Shown here piece by piece: positions 18,657 through 27,528 of a DNA stretch of 64,000 nucleotides (position 1 is its first letter; each line of letters opens with the position of its first letter). Source of the DNA: Tritonibacter aquimaris (GTDB lineage Bacteria; Pseudomonadota; Alphaproteobacteria; Rhodobacterales; Rhodobacteraceae); the NCBI RefSeq assembly GCF_009617595.1, contig NZ_WIXK01000008.1:78993-142992 (forward strand), written 5' to 3'. A model generated the notes under the pieces. The model was not told where the DNA came from. It saw only the letters and a program-made list of their open reading frames with translations, and did not search any database. The position numbers were made by a program, and so were the translations under genes.

Positions 18657-19562
18657 ATGTCCAGACGCCATTATGAGATCCCCCCCTTCACCACGCTGGC
18701 CGTGTTTGAAGCTGCCGCCCGCCATATGAGCTTCAAAAACGCCGCGCAGGAATTATCCGTCACCCCGGGGGCAGTCAGCCATCAGATCAAGGCGCTCGAA
18801 TCCGAGCTTGGCACCCAATTGTTCCTGCGCCAGCACCGTGGGGTGACGCTGACCAAAGATGGCGAAGCGCTGTTTGAAACCCTCGCCTCCAGCTTTGCCC
18901 AGATCTCACAGCAGGTGGCCCGCATCCGCCAACCCAGCGAAGATCAGGCGGTGACAGTTGGCTCCACCACCGCGGTGGCCGCGCTCTGGCTGTCGCCCAC
19001 GGTGATTGATTTCTGGCGCGACCACCCGGAAACCAATGTGCATCAAGTGACCCAGGATCGCCCCTTCACCCAGGGCCAGAACCTTGATCTTTTCATCAAC
19101 TACGGTCCCCCCGAAAGCCCGGCGCTCAGCCAGACGCCGATTTACCGCGATGAGCTGGTGCCGGTGGCCGCGCCACAACTGGCCGCCACCCTGAATGGGA
19201 TCAGCCTCGAGGCGCTGGCCCAGCAACGTCTGATCCACCTGGAATCCGCCCTGCCCGCCTGGACGCGTTGGTCGGAATGGTTCGCCGGGCTGGGCTATGA
19301 CGGCAAAATCAATCAGGGATCGCGGGTCACCAGCTATTCGGTAGCGCTGCAATTTGCCCAACAGGGCGCAGGCATCGCTTTGGGCTGGCGTCGCCTTGTG
19401 GCCTCATTGGTGGATCGCGGCAAACTGGCGGTTGTCAGCCCCCACAGCCTGCCCGCCCCGCATCGGTTTCACCTCTGCGGCAAGCCCGATGCCAACCTCT
19501 CCCAAGGGGCGCGCGCGCTCAAATCCTGGCTGCTGGACAGCGCCTCTGGAAATTCAGGTTAG
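18657..19562 (+). CDS. LysR-family transcriptional regulator (GcvA-like)
   Basis: The 301-residue protein has an N-terminal winged helix-turn-helix (FTTLAVFEAAARHMSFKNAA, VTPGAVSHQIKALESELG) and a C-terminal effector-binding domain. It sits between the divergent reductase gene and the co-oriented Rieske gene, so it is the obvious candidate regulator for the betaine demethylase system. An inverted repeat lies just upstream of its start. The effector is probably a betaine or its metabolite, which is inference. Confidence 0.88.
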   Translation: MSRRHYEIPPFTTLAVFEAAARHMSFKNAAQELSVTPGAVSHQIKALESELGTQLFLRQHRGVTLTKDGEALFETLASSFAQISQQVARIRQPSEDQAVTVGSTTAVAALWLSPTVIDFWRDHPETNVHQVTQDRPFTQGQNLDLFINYGPPESPALSQTPIYRDELVPVAAPQLAATLNGISLEALAQQRLIHLESALPAWTRWSEWFAGLGYDGKINQGSRVTSYSVALQFAQQGAGIALGWRRLVASLVDRGKLAVVSPHSLPAPHRFHLCGKPDANLSQGARALKSWLLDSASGNSG

Positions 19563-19654
19563 ATCAATTCAACCGTAAATGAGCTTTTTCGATATTGAGC
19601 GGTTTCACAAATATCTTTCATTAGGCGGGTGATACATCAGCCAGGGAAAGTTCG

Positions 19655-20812
19655 ATGAACCAACACAGCTCCTTATCTTCTGTCCTGCGCGACGTGAATA
19701 CGGCCAACGGGCTCCCCAACAACCATTACATCGATCCAGACACCTTTGCCGAAGAGCGTGACGCGGTGCTGTTTGCCAATTGGTCCGGCATTGGCTTTGG
19801 CAAAGACATCCCAACCGCCGGTGATGCAAAGCCCGTGGATTTCCTTGGCATGCCGCTGCTTTTGGTCCGCGATCGCACCGGTGAAATCGGCGTGTTTCAA
19901 AACACCTGCCGCCACCGGGGCATGATCCTGGTGGACAAGCCGCAAAAGATCCGCGGCGCGATCCGCTGCCCCTATCACAGCTGGTGTTACGGTCTGAACG
20001 GCGAATTGCGCACCGCCCCCCATGTGGGCGGCCCGGGCCAGAACACCCATGAAGATCTCGATTTCTCCAAACTGGGCCTTGTGCGCATCCGCTCCTACGT
20101 CTGGCGCGATGTGATCTTTGTCAATATCGACGGCAATGCACCCGAATTCGAAGAGGTCCACGGTGAGCTGATGCAGCGCTGGAAAGATTTCGACCAGCCG
20201 ATGTATCACGGCGGCGAAGGTGCATCGGTCTATCTTGAGCTGAATTCAAACTGGAAACTGGCGGTGGAAAACTACTGCGAAAGCTACCACCTGCCCTGGG
20301 TTCACCCCGGCCTCAACAGCTATTCCCGCCTCGAAGATCACTACAATATCAACGAATTGGGCAAATACTCAGGTCAGGGCACCTATGTCTATCGCCAGTT
20401 CGAAGGCGAAAACGGCGAAAAGCTCAAAGACTTCGACGATCTCAGCGAACAATGGAACGAAGGCGCAGAATACATCGTGGTCTACCCCAACACATTGATG
20501 GGCGTGCAGCGCGACCACGGTTTTGCCTTCCTGATCGATCCGGTCAGCCACGAAAAATCCTGCGAACGCATTGAACTTTACTACGCGCAAAAACCCGAAG
20601 ACAGCCCCGAACACGAACCCCTGCGCGCACAAAACGCAGCGCTGTGGAAAACCGTGTTCGAAGAAGACGTCTTTGTGGTCGAAGGCATGCAAAAAGGCCG
20701 CCACGGGGTGAAATTTGATGGCGGTCGGTTCTCGCCTGCGATGGATGGCCCGACCCATTGTTTCCACCATTGGGTTGCAACCCAAATCGAAAAGGGCCGC
20801 GCAGAAGGATGA
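19655..20812 (+). CDS. Rieske [2Fe-2S] non-heme iron monooxygenase, betaine demethylase type
   Basis: The 385-residue oxygenase has a Rieske motif Cys85-x-His87 and Cys105-x2-His108 (TCRHRG, CPYHSW) and a mononuclear iron site with NYCESYHLPWVH (His212, His217). The family includes GbcA (glycine betaine), Stc2 (stachydrine) and HpbB (hydroxyproline betaine), which remove an N-methyl group as formaldehyde. An HpbD-like epimerase three genes downstream and the reductase upstream favour proline betaine or hydroxyproline betaine. Its stop overlaps the aldehyde dehydrogenase start (ATGA). Confidence 0.88.
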   Translation: MNQHSSLSSVLRDVNTANGLPNNHYIDPDTFAEERDAVLFANWSGIGFGKDIPTAGDAKPVDFLGMPLLLVRDRTGEIGVFQNTCRHRGMILVDKPQKIRGAIRCPYHSWCYGLNGELRTAPHVGGPGQNTHEDLDFSKLGLVRIRSYVWRDVIFVNIDGNAPEFEEVHGELMQRWKDFDQPMYHGGEGASVYLELNSNWKLAVENYCESYHLPWVHPGLNSYSRLEDHYNINELGKYSGQGTYVYRQFEGENGEKLKDFDDLSEQWNEGAEYIVVYPNTLMGVQRDHGFAFLIDPVSHEKSCERIELYYAQKPEDSPEHEPLRAQNAALWKTVFEEDVFVVEGMQKGRHGVKFDGGRFSPAMDGPTHCFHHWVATQIEKGRAEG

Positions 20813-22260
20813 GCGATTTTCTAAAGGACGGTCTGGCCCGAAACTACCTCGCAGGATCCTGGGTCGAAGGCGACGCAGGCGCCCATCTCGCCGTCGAAGA
20901 CCCCGGCAACCTTGACCATGTCGCAGATTGCGCCAAGGCAGGCGAGGAGACCCTCGCCCATGCCCTGAACGCTGCGCGAACCTCGTTTGAACGCGGCGAT
21001 CTTGCTGATATGGCCCCATCCGAACGCGCACGTCTTATGCTGCGCATCGCAGGTGAAATCCGCAATATCGCAGATGAGGGCGCGCTGCTGCTTTGCCGTG
21101 AAAGCGGCAAAACCCTAGACGCGGCGCGCGATGAATTTATCGAAGCCGCCCAGTATTTTGAATATTACGGCGGTGTCGCCGACAAGATCGAAGGCAAATC
21201 CATCCCGCTGGGGCCGGATTACGTTGATTACACCATCTACGAACCCTTTGGCGTGTCGGCCCAGATCGTGCCGTGGAATTTCCCGGTGTCCATCGCCGCG
21301 CGTTCGCTTGCGCCCTCGATGGCTGCGGGCAATTCCACCATCATCAAATCCCCCGAGCTGGACCCGCTTGCGCTGGCGATGTTGGGGGTTGCGCTCGACC
21401 GCGCCGAGGTGCCCGCAGGCTCAGTGTCAATCCTCAACGGGATTGGCGCAGATCTTGGCGCGCGTCTGGTGGCCAGCTCTGAGGTGGATCAGATCGTGTT
21501 CACAGGTTCGGTGCCCACCGGCCAGCATATTCTGAAATCCGCCGCTGATACGGTGACACCGGCGCTGATGGAACTGGGTGGAAAATCCGCCGCCGTGGTG
21601 TTTGATGACGCTGATCTCGACACGCTGATGACCAGCCTGCAAAGCGGCATTTTCTACAATGCCGGTCAGGTCTGTTCGGCGATGGCGCGGGTGCTGGTGC
21701 ATCGCTCGATCTATGATCAGGCGGTGGAACGCGCCGCTGCGCTGGCCAATGGGCTCAGCGTCGGTCACGGGCGTGACAATCCCGAACACACGCCGCTGAT
21801 CTCGGCCCATCAGCTTAATCAGGTGGAAACCATCACCCAGGCCGCGCGCCAAACCGGTGCCCGTGTGGCGGCCGGTGGCACCCGGCTTGATCGCGCCGGG
21901 CATTTTATGGCCCCCACCATTTTGGCCGATGTGGATCCAAACAGCCCGGTGGCACAGCGCGAAATCTTTGGCCCGGTCACCTGTTTCACCCCGTTTGACA
22001 GCGAAGCTGACGCCATTGCCCTGGCCAATGGCACCGAATTTGGTCTGGTCGCCGGTATTTTCACCCGCGATCTTGCCCGCGCCCATCGGGTGGCGCGCAA
22101 ACTGCGTGCGGGTCAGGTTTTTGTAAACGAATGGTTCGCCGGCGGCATTTCCACCCCCTTTGGGGGCGTGGGCAAATCCGGCTTTGGCCGCGAAAAAGGG
22201 CTTGAGGCGCTTTATAACTACGTGCGCACCAAGAATATCGCGATTTCGCTGAAAGGCTGA
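20809..22260 (+). CDS. NAD(P)-dependent aldehyde dehydrogenase
   Basis: The 483-residue enzyme is a normal-length ALDH: IVPWNFPVS near residue 155, the catalytic-Glu region MELGGKSAAVV, the nucleophilic Cys in NAGQVCSAMARVLV near residue 288, and EIFGPVTCF later. The ATG at 20809 overlaps the Rieske stop by 4 bp; longer frames run back into the Rieske gene. In proline-betaine or hydroxyproline pathways an ALDH oxidises a semialdehyde such as glutamate or 2-oxoglutarate semialdehyde. Which one is used here cannot be told from sequence. Confidence 0.9.
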   Translation: MSDFLKDGLARNYLAGSWVEGDAGAHLAVEDPGNLDHVADCAKAGEETLAHALNAARTSFERGDLADMAPSERARLMLRIAGEIRNIADEGALLLCRESGKTLDAARDEFIEAAQYFEYYGGVADKIEGKSIPLGPDYVDYTIYEPFGVSAQIVPWNFPVSIAARSLAPSMAAGNSTIIKSPELDPLALAMLGVALDRAEVPAGSVSILNGIGADLGARLVASSEVDQIVFTGSVPTGQHILKSAADTVTPALMELGGKSAAVVFDDADLDTLMTSLQSGIFYNAGQVCSAMARVLVHRSIYDQAVERAAALANGLSVGHGRDNPEHTPLISAHQLNQVETITQAARQTGARVAAGGTRLDRAGHFMAPTILADVDPNSPVAQREIFGPVTCFTPFDSEADAIALANGTEFGLVAGIFTRDLARAHRVARKLRAGQVFVNEWFAGGISTPFGGVGKSGFGREKGLEALYNYVRTKNIAISLKG

Positions 22261-22262
22261 CC

Positions 22263-22502
22263 GTGGAGAGTGACACGCTTGATACCCAATTGCTGCAGGC
22301 ACATGCGGACAACGATGTGCCTGCTCTGATGCGCCTTTATCACGAGGCCTTCAAACAGGCAGAGGCGCGCCAAGACCATGATGCCGCCTGTTTCTATCTC
22401 ACCCATGCCTTTGTTTTTGCGCTCGAATATGGCGCACCCGAGGCAGATGAGCTCAATCGTCAACTTGTTGAACGTGGCCGCGCCCATCGCCTGACGTTTT
22501 AA
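22263..22502 (+). CDS. small conserved-looking protein of unknown function in the betaine operon
   Basis: The 79-residue helical protein starts at GTG 22263, two bases after the aldehyde dehydrogenase stop, with AAAGG upstream. It ends 33 bp before the epimerase gene. The composition is acidic, with helix-forming repeats of the kind [22 protein letters not shown] and [14 protein letters not shown] that resemble a single TPR-like hairpin. I recognise no named family. Its tight packing between two catabolic genes suggests it is translated with them and may help one of these enzymes. Confidence 0.7.
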   Translation: MESDTLDTQLLQAHADNDVPALMRLYHEAFKQAEARQDHDAACFYLTHAFVFALEYGAPEADELNRQLVERGRAHRLTF

Positions 22503-22534
22503 CTGTCCCCCGGCACACCCATTGCGAGACACAG

Positions 22535-23644
22535 ATGAAAATCACCGAAATCCATATCTACGCCCACGATCTCCCGGTTGAAAACGGCCCCTACACCATG
22601 GCCAGCGGTGCGGTCTGGGCGCTTGATACCACGTTGGTGAAACTGGTGTCTTCCACCGGTCATGTGGGCTGGGGCGAAACTTGCCCGATCGGCCCCACCT
22701 ATGCCGAGGCCCACGCCGACGGCGCGCGCGCCGCGCTGAACCTGCTGGCCAAAAGTCTGATCGGCAGCGATATCACCCCCGGCCAACTGCGCCGCAAGAT
22801 GGACAGCCTGCTTACCGGGCACAATTACGCCAAAGCGGCGCTTGATATTGCTGCTTATGATCTTTTTGGCAAAACGCTTGGGGTCAATGTTGCTGATCTG
22901 CTCGGCGGGGCCGAAACCAATCGCGTGCCCTCTTATTACGCGACTGGTGTGGGCGCGCCCGATGATATTGCCCGCCTTGCACGTGAAAAACACGACGAAG
23001 GCTACCCCCGCCTGCAAATCAAGGTCGGCGGCCGCCCGGTGGAGATTGACATCGAAACCATCACCAAAGTCTGGGAAGTGGTCAAAGACACCGGTATGCG
23101 GCTCGCCGTAGATGGCAACCGCGGCTGGACCACCCGCGACGCCCTGCGCGTCAGCCGCGAGCTGCCCCATATCCCCTTTGTGATGGAACAGCCCTGTAAC
23201 ACCTATCAGGATCTGGAAAAAATCCGCCCGCAGGTCAATCACGGCATCTATATGGATGAAAACAGCGTTGATCTGAACACGGTGATTTCCGCCGTGGGCA
23301 CCGATCTGGTGGATGGTTTTGGCATGAAAGTCACCCGTATCGGCGGCCTCACCCCAATGCGCAGCTTCCGCGACATCTGCGAAGCGCGCAACATTCCCCA
23401 CACCTGCGATGACAGCTGGGGCGGTGATATTATTGCCGCCGCCTGCACCCAGATCGGCGCAACCGTCAAACCCGACCTCTGCGAAGGGGTCTGGCTTGCA
23501 GCCCCTTACATCATAGGCAATTATGATCCTGAAAACGGCGTCAAAATCATCGACGGCCATATCAACCGCCCCACCGGCCCCGGCCTTGGCGTCACCCCCG
23601 ATGAAAGCCGCTTTGGCGCACCGATTGCATCATTCGGAGGCTAA
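22535..23644 (+). CDS. hpbD: enolase-superfamily 4-hydroxyproline betaine / proline betaine 2-epimerase
   Basis: The 369-residue enolase-superfamily (muconate-lactonising-enzyme subgroup) protein is close throughout to what I recall of Pelagibaca bermudensis HpbD. Catalytic lysines fall at the same numbers: Lys163 in QIKVGG and Lys265 in [10 protein letters not shown]. Metal ligands are Asp193 (VDGNRGW), Glu218 (VMEQPC) and Asp241 (YMDEN). HpbD epimerises trans-4-hydroxy-L-proline betaine and racemises proline betaine. The neighbouring Rieske oxygenase and reductase support a catabolic role. Confidence 0.9.
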   Translation: MKITEIHIYAHDLPVENGPYTMASGAVWALDTTLVKLVSSTGHVGWGETCPIGPTYAEAHADGARAALNLLAKSLIGSDITPGQLRRKMDSLLTGHNYAKAALDIAAYDLFGKTLGVNVADLLGGAETNRVPSYYATGVGAPDDIARLAREKHDEGYPRLQIKVGGRPVEIDIETITKVWEVVKDTGMRLAVDGNRGWTTRDALRVSRELPHIPFVMEQPCNTYQDLEKIRPQVNHGIYMDENSVDLNTVISAVGTDLVDGFGMKVTRIGGLTPMRSFRDICEARNIPHTCDDSWGGDIIAAACTQIGATVKPDLCEGVWLAAPYIIGNYDPENGVKIIDGHINRPTGPGLGVTPDESRFGAPIASFGG

Positions 23645-23648
23645 CGCC

Positions 23649-24737
23649 ATGATCCCTGAAACCATGAAAGCGGTGCTGCTCACCGGTCACGGCGGGTTTG
23701 ATAAGCTGGAATTTCGCAAAGATGTTGCCACGCCCCAACCTGCCGCAGGCGAAGTGCTGATCCGCGTCGCCGCCGCAGGTGTGAACAACACAGATATCAA
23801 CACCCGCATCGGCTGGTACTCCAAGGCGGTGACCACAGATACCGAAACCGGCGGGGCCGCAGGTTTTGACAGTGTTGATAATGATGATGCCAGCTGGTCT
23901 GGCGTGCCGCTCAGCTTTCCACGTATTCAGGGTGCGGATGTCTGCGGCCATATCGTAGCGGTGGGGGCAGATGTCGATCCCACCCGCATCGGTGAACGGG
24001 TGATCGTACGCAATATGCTGCGCAGCTATGTGGATTACCGCCCCTTTGAATGCTGGACCATCGGCAGCGAATGCGATGGCGGTTTTGCCCAATATTGCAA
24101 GGCCCCGGCGCGCGAAACCCATGCGGTCAACTGTGACTGGTCCGATGCGGAACTTGCCGCCATCCCCTGCGCCTATTCCACCGCCGAAGGCATGTTGCAC
24201 CGCGCCAATCTGGGGGCGGAAACCGTGCTGATCACCGGCGCGTCCGGCGGGGTTGGCTCTGCCGCGGTGCAGCTCGCCAAACGGCGCGGCGCCACGGTGA
24301 TTGCGCTGTGTTCCGCTAGCAAAATCAATGAGGTCAAAGGGCTTGGCGCCGATCGCATTCTTGATCGCAACGCAGATCTTGTGGCCGAGCTGGGCAAGGG
24401 ATCGGTTGATGTGGTGGTGGATCTGGTTGCAGGCCCGCAATGGCCCGCCCTGCTTGAAGTGCTGCGCCAGGGCGGCCGTTACGCCACCGCCGGTGCCATT
24501 GCCGGGCCAATCTGCGAAATCGACATCCGCACGCTGTATCTCAAGGATCTCACCCTGTTTGGCTGCACCTTTCAGGACGACATCGTGTTTGAAAACCTTG
24601 TGCGCTACATCGAGGCTGGTGAAATCCGCCCCAAAGTCGCCGCCACCTACCCGCTCGAGGATATCGCCCGCGCCCAGGAAGATTTCCTAGCGAAAAAACA
24701 CACCGGCCAGCTGGTGCTGCTGCCACCGCAGGACTAA
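23649..24737 (+). CDS. zinc-type alcohol dehydrogenase / quinone oxidoreductase family (MDR) protein
   Basis: The 362-residue medium-chain dehydrogenase/reductase has VLIRVAAAGVNNTDINTR near residue 40 and the NADP-binding motif ITGASGGVGSAAVQLA near residue 195. The catalytic-zinc ligands of classical alcohol dehydrogenases are not clearly complete, so it may be a zinc-free quinone-oxidoreductase-like enzyme. The ATG at 23649 has a GGAGG site 9 bp upstream and begins 4 bp after the hpbD stop. Substrate unknown; a step after demethylation is likely by position. Confidence 0.85.
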   Translation: MIPETMKAVLLTGHGGFDKLEFRKDVATPQPAAGEVLIRVAAAGVNNTDINTRIGWYSKAVTTDTETGGAAGFDSVDNDDASWSGVPLSFPRIQGADVCGHIVAVGADVDPTRIGERVIVRNMLRSYVDYRPFECWTIGSECDGGFAQYCKAPARETHAVNCDWSDAELAAIPCAYSTAEGMLHRANLGAETVLITGASGGVGSAAVQLAKRRGATVIALCSASKINEVKGLGADRILDRNADLVAELGKGSVDVVVDLVAGPQWPALLEVLRQGGRYATAGAIAGPICEIDIRTLYLKDLTLFGCTFQDDIVFENLVRYIEAGEIRPKVAATYPLEDIARAQEDFLAKKHTGQLVLLPPQD

Positions 24738-24763
24738 TCACAGCCCCCCATCTCGAAGCTGTT

Positions 24764-25804
24764 TCAGATCGGGTTGCGCTCGGCAAATTTGCGGAAAAAC
24801 GCCAAAAACGCCTTATCAGGGTCTTTGGGCGCGTCTTTATCCTGCGCCCAGGCCCGCCATTCAGACTCTACATGATAGATGTCATAGCCGGGAAATCGCA
24901 GCTTGGCGGTTTCATAGGTTTCGGTGCGCAACGCTTCCCCTGCCCGCGCGAGCCAGGCCGGACGTGGCTTCACTTCAGCAACCTGCGCCACTTCCACCAC
25001 CGCTTCCACCCGGCCCTCACGGCGCGCCTTGCGGCCCACTTTGGAATACTCCAGCTCACGATCGACCGCCGATTGCCCTTCGGCATTTTTGCGCGTCCAG
25101 GCCAGCACAACCCCCGCCACCCGCCGCCCTTCTTTGTAGGGCGTGATCGACACGTTGTAATCTGACAGCACATTCACCTCTTCAACGGCGGGTTTCAGCG
25201 CCCTCAGCTGCAGGTTCGACCAGGTGGTCAGCTTGCCCTTGGGCACCCCCAGAATGCCGCGTAGCTCCTCAAGGGTGAATTTATCCGAGGATTTGAACCG
25301 CAGATTGCCGCGCTTTTGCACCATCTCATAGAGCGTCAGCGCATATTTCGACGACAGGGCAAACATCACCTCTTTTTGCAGCCGCGCAAACACGGTGGAG
25401 TTTTTGATAATCCGCCGCAGCGCCCGCGGGATCTCATAATAGAGCATCCCATCAGGCTGTTCTAATTCGATGTTGCCACCCAAAAGCTGCACCCGTTCAA
25501 TCGCCGGTTCGCCATCTTTCAGCACCGACACTTTCACAATCGCCCGCATCAGGCGTTCAACCGATTCCCCAATGCGATCGTTGGAATTATGCGTGCCCCG
25601 CAGCGTCGCCTTTGACACATGATGCACCACCGGTTTGTCGATCTCATCCCAGGCGTGTTCCAGCATCAGGTTGTAAATGCGCCGATCATTCAGCGTCAGC
25701 GGCGTAACCTCCACCAGATCCACCAATTCACCGGGTTTGATCAGCGAGTCCGCATTTGGTTTTGCATCCAAACTGCTATAGGGTTTCTTGGTCTCTTCCG
25801 CCAT
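24764..25804 (-). CDS. plasmid replication initiator, Rep_3 (RepB) family
   Basis: The 346-residue initiator has the two winged-helix domains of Rep_3 proteins: TPLTLNDRRIYNLMLEHAW near residue 35 and the conserved SSKYALTLYEMVQKRG near 155 followed by FTLEELRGILGVPKG. It would bind the iterons that lie just upstream of its start. Inverted copies of the iteron core (CTTAC at 25813 and 25826, GTAAG at 25848) overlap its promoter region, which fits the usual autorepression. It is divergent from parA, the arrangement seen in Rhodobacterales RepB-type replicons. Confidence 0.88.
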   Translation of the reverse strand: MAEETKKPYSSLDAKPNADSLIKPGELVDLVEVTPLTLNDRRIYNLMLEHAWDEIDKPVVHHVSKATLRGTHNSNDRIGESVERLMRAIVKVSVLKDGEPAIERVQLLGGNIELEQPDGMLYYEIPRALRRIIKNSTVFARLQKEVMFALSSKYALTLYEMVQKRGNLRFKSSDKFTLEELRGILGVPKGKLTTWSNLQLRALKPAVEEVNVLSDYNVSITPYKEGRRVAGVVLAWTRKNAEGQSAVDRELEYSKVGRKARREGRVEAVVEVAQVAEVKPRPAWLARAGEALRTETYETAKLRFPGYDIYHVESEWRAWAQDKDAPKDPDKAFLAFFRKFAERNPI

Positions 25805-26325
25805 TTGTGACGCTTACATCCAACTCTTACTTTTTGTACGTTTCGTTGTAAGAAAAAATCCAGCGGGGGTCAAATCTTTCGCGCCCTCTCTCAAGAAGGC
25901 ACCCAAAATGTAAGTTTAAAACCCGTCACGGGCGGCAAGTGTAAGCGCCAGCGAGACGCCAAATGAATCAAAACAAAGGGTTTTTTAGACCCTGATACCA
26001 CCCCATCCGAATCGTAAGCTTTTCCCACCCAATCCGTAAGAGTTGCCATCCCAATCTGTAAGTTTTACCACCCGATATGTAAGGTTAAGCGGTAAAATAC
26101 TATATCTTTCAATCAGATAGCTCCTACGAACACTTGAACCAAAAGAATCAGAACAAGCCGTTCAAGGCACAGATACCCTCATAAATGTCACCCCACAGAG
26201 CGATTTCCACGAATCGCGCCATATCTTTGTTGCGGTGGCGGGTAATTTTTGAAAAAACTCTATTATCAAAAGCAGTTTTGCCTTTTCAGCGAAACAGAGC
26301 AAAAAATCAAAAATTGTGAGGCACA
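25805..26325. other. replication origin region with iterons (521 bp)
   Basis: A gene-free stretch between the divergent rep and parA genes. It contains GTAAG-core iterons, AT-rich DNA at about 26085-26130 and 26225-26320 suitable for strand opening, and inverted core copies next to rep. This is the layout of an iteron-controlled origin. I did not find a convincing DnaA box by eye. Confidence 0.8.
26004..26090 (+). repeat. four tandem iterons of about 22 bp
   Basis: The core GTAAG recurs at 26014, 26036, 26058 and 26079, spacings of 22, 22 and 21 bp, each inside a repeat close to CCCAATCYGTAAGNTTTNCCA. Two more looser copies lie at 25910 and 25941. One repeat per helical double turn on the same face is typical of Rep-binding iterons. 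Confidence 0.85.
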
Positions 26326-27528
26326 ATGGCCGATCCAATTCTCCCACCCATCTCTCTGGATGATCTGGAGATCCTCTCCAACCGTGCAACCTCTGTCATT
26401 GATCGCCTGCGCGATCAGGTCTTTGCCCCCGGCACTCAGAAATCGCTGGATGTCAGGTTCAATGTTCGCACCGCCGCGCAAATGGTCGGCCGTTCGGAAA
26501 CCTTGATCCGTGATGCTGAGAAAGAAGGCCGTTTGCCGGAACCGGAAAAGGACGAAAAAACCGGACGGCGCAAAGGCTACGCGTTGCATGAGATCAACAA
26601 CATGCGCGAGATCTTTGGCACCCTGCCCCATCGCGCCTCTGATGATGATGCTTTGGTGCTGGCGGTGCAAAACTTCAAAGGTGGTGTTGGTAAATCCACC
26701 CTGGTCACCCATCTGTCGCAATATCTGGCGCTGCAGGGCTACCGCGTCTGTGTGATCGATTGCGACAGCCAGGCTTCGACCACCTCTATCTTTGGGCTCA
26801 ACCCTGATATCGACATCGACGAAGACGAAGAGACGCTTTATCCCTTCTTCCGTCATGGCGGCCCGCAGGATCTGCGCTATGCGCTGCGTGCCACCTATTG
26901 GCCCGGCATCGCGATGATCGCCGCCAACCTTGGTCTTTATGATGCGGAATATGAACTGGCCGGCCGGATGGCTCGCGAAAGCGGTTTTGTGCTGGATCGC
27001 CTGCGCGAAGGTATCAATTCGATCCGCGACCATTTTGATATTATCCTGCTGGATCCGCCGCCCGCACTGGGGATGATTTCGCTGTCAGTGCTGCGTGCGG
27101 CTGACTCGATATTAGTCCCTACTCCCCCCAATAATGTCGATTTTGGCTCGACTGTGCACTTCCTCAAAATGATGACAAGCACCCTGACAGAACTGGAAAG
27201 CGTGGGGGGTACGCATGGTTATAAGTTTGTTAAGATCCTTGCGACCAAAATGAATGACAGCAAGTCGGCGCATGTGGCCATCAAACGGATGATGGATGCG
27301 GTTTTTGCCGGTGACATGCTGCAATCCGTGCTCAAAGATTCTGCTGAAATCGACAATGCCACCGCCAATTTGCAAACGGTCTATGAGCTGACCGGCGCGG
27401 GCGTGCGCAGTGAAACCCACAAACGGTGCCGGGCCTATCTGGATTCAATCGGACGCGAAGTTGAGATTCTGATGCGCAAGACCTGGCCCAGCCAACGCGA
27501 AGCACTCAGCCGGGAGGGGCTGCTATGA
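26326..27528 (+). CDS. parA: plasmid partition ATPase, ParA family (RepA-like)
   Basis: The 400-residue Walker-type ATPase has an N-terminal helix-turn-helix (VRTAAQMVGRSETLIRDAEK, about residues 47-66) as in type Ia ParA proteins. A deviant Walker A, NFKGGVGKSTLVTH, lies near residue 125, with VIDCDSQAS and the Walker B region IILLDPPPALG. It positions plasmid copies by acting with ParB on a centromere and usually represses its own promoter. The GAGG site before ATG 26326 is well placed. Its stop overlaps the parB start by 4 bp. Confidence 0.93.
   Translation: MADPILPPISLDDLEILSNRATSVIDRLRDQVFAPGTQKSLDVRFNVRTAAQMVGRSETLIRDAEKEGRLPEPEKDEKTGRRKGYALHEINNMREIFGTLPHRASDDDALVLAVQNFKGGVGKSTLVTHLSQYLALQGYRVCVIDCDSQASTTSIFGLNPDIDIDEDEETLYPFFRHGGPQDLRYALRATYWPGIAMIAANLGLYDAEYELAGRMARESGFVLDRLREGINSIRDHFDIILLDPPPALGMISLSVLRAADSILVPTPPNNVDFGSTVHFLKMMTSTLTELESVGGTHGYKFVKILATKMNDSKSAHVAIKRMMDAVFAGDMLQSVLKDSAEIDNATANLQTVYELTGAGVRSETHKRCRAYLDSIGREVEILMRKTWPSQREALSREGLL

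Noticed and set aside
21427..22302. Minus-strand open frame of 291 codons opposite the aldehyde dehydrogenase
   Set aside because: The plus-strand ALDH has full catalytic motifs; the antisense frame has shadow-like composition (many Gly, His, Arg).
22499..23560. Minus-strand open frame of 353 codons opposite hpbD
   Set aside because: hpbD keeps every catalytic residue; the opposite frame is only the complement of a well-used codon pattern.
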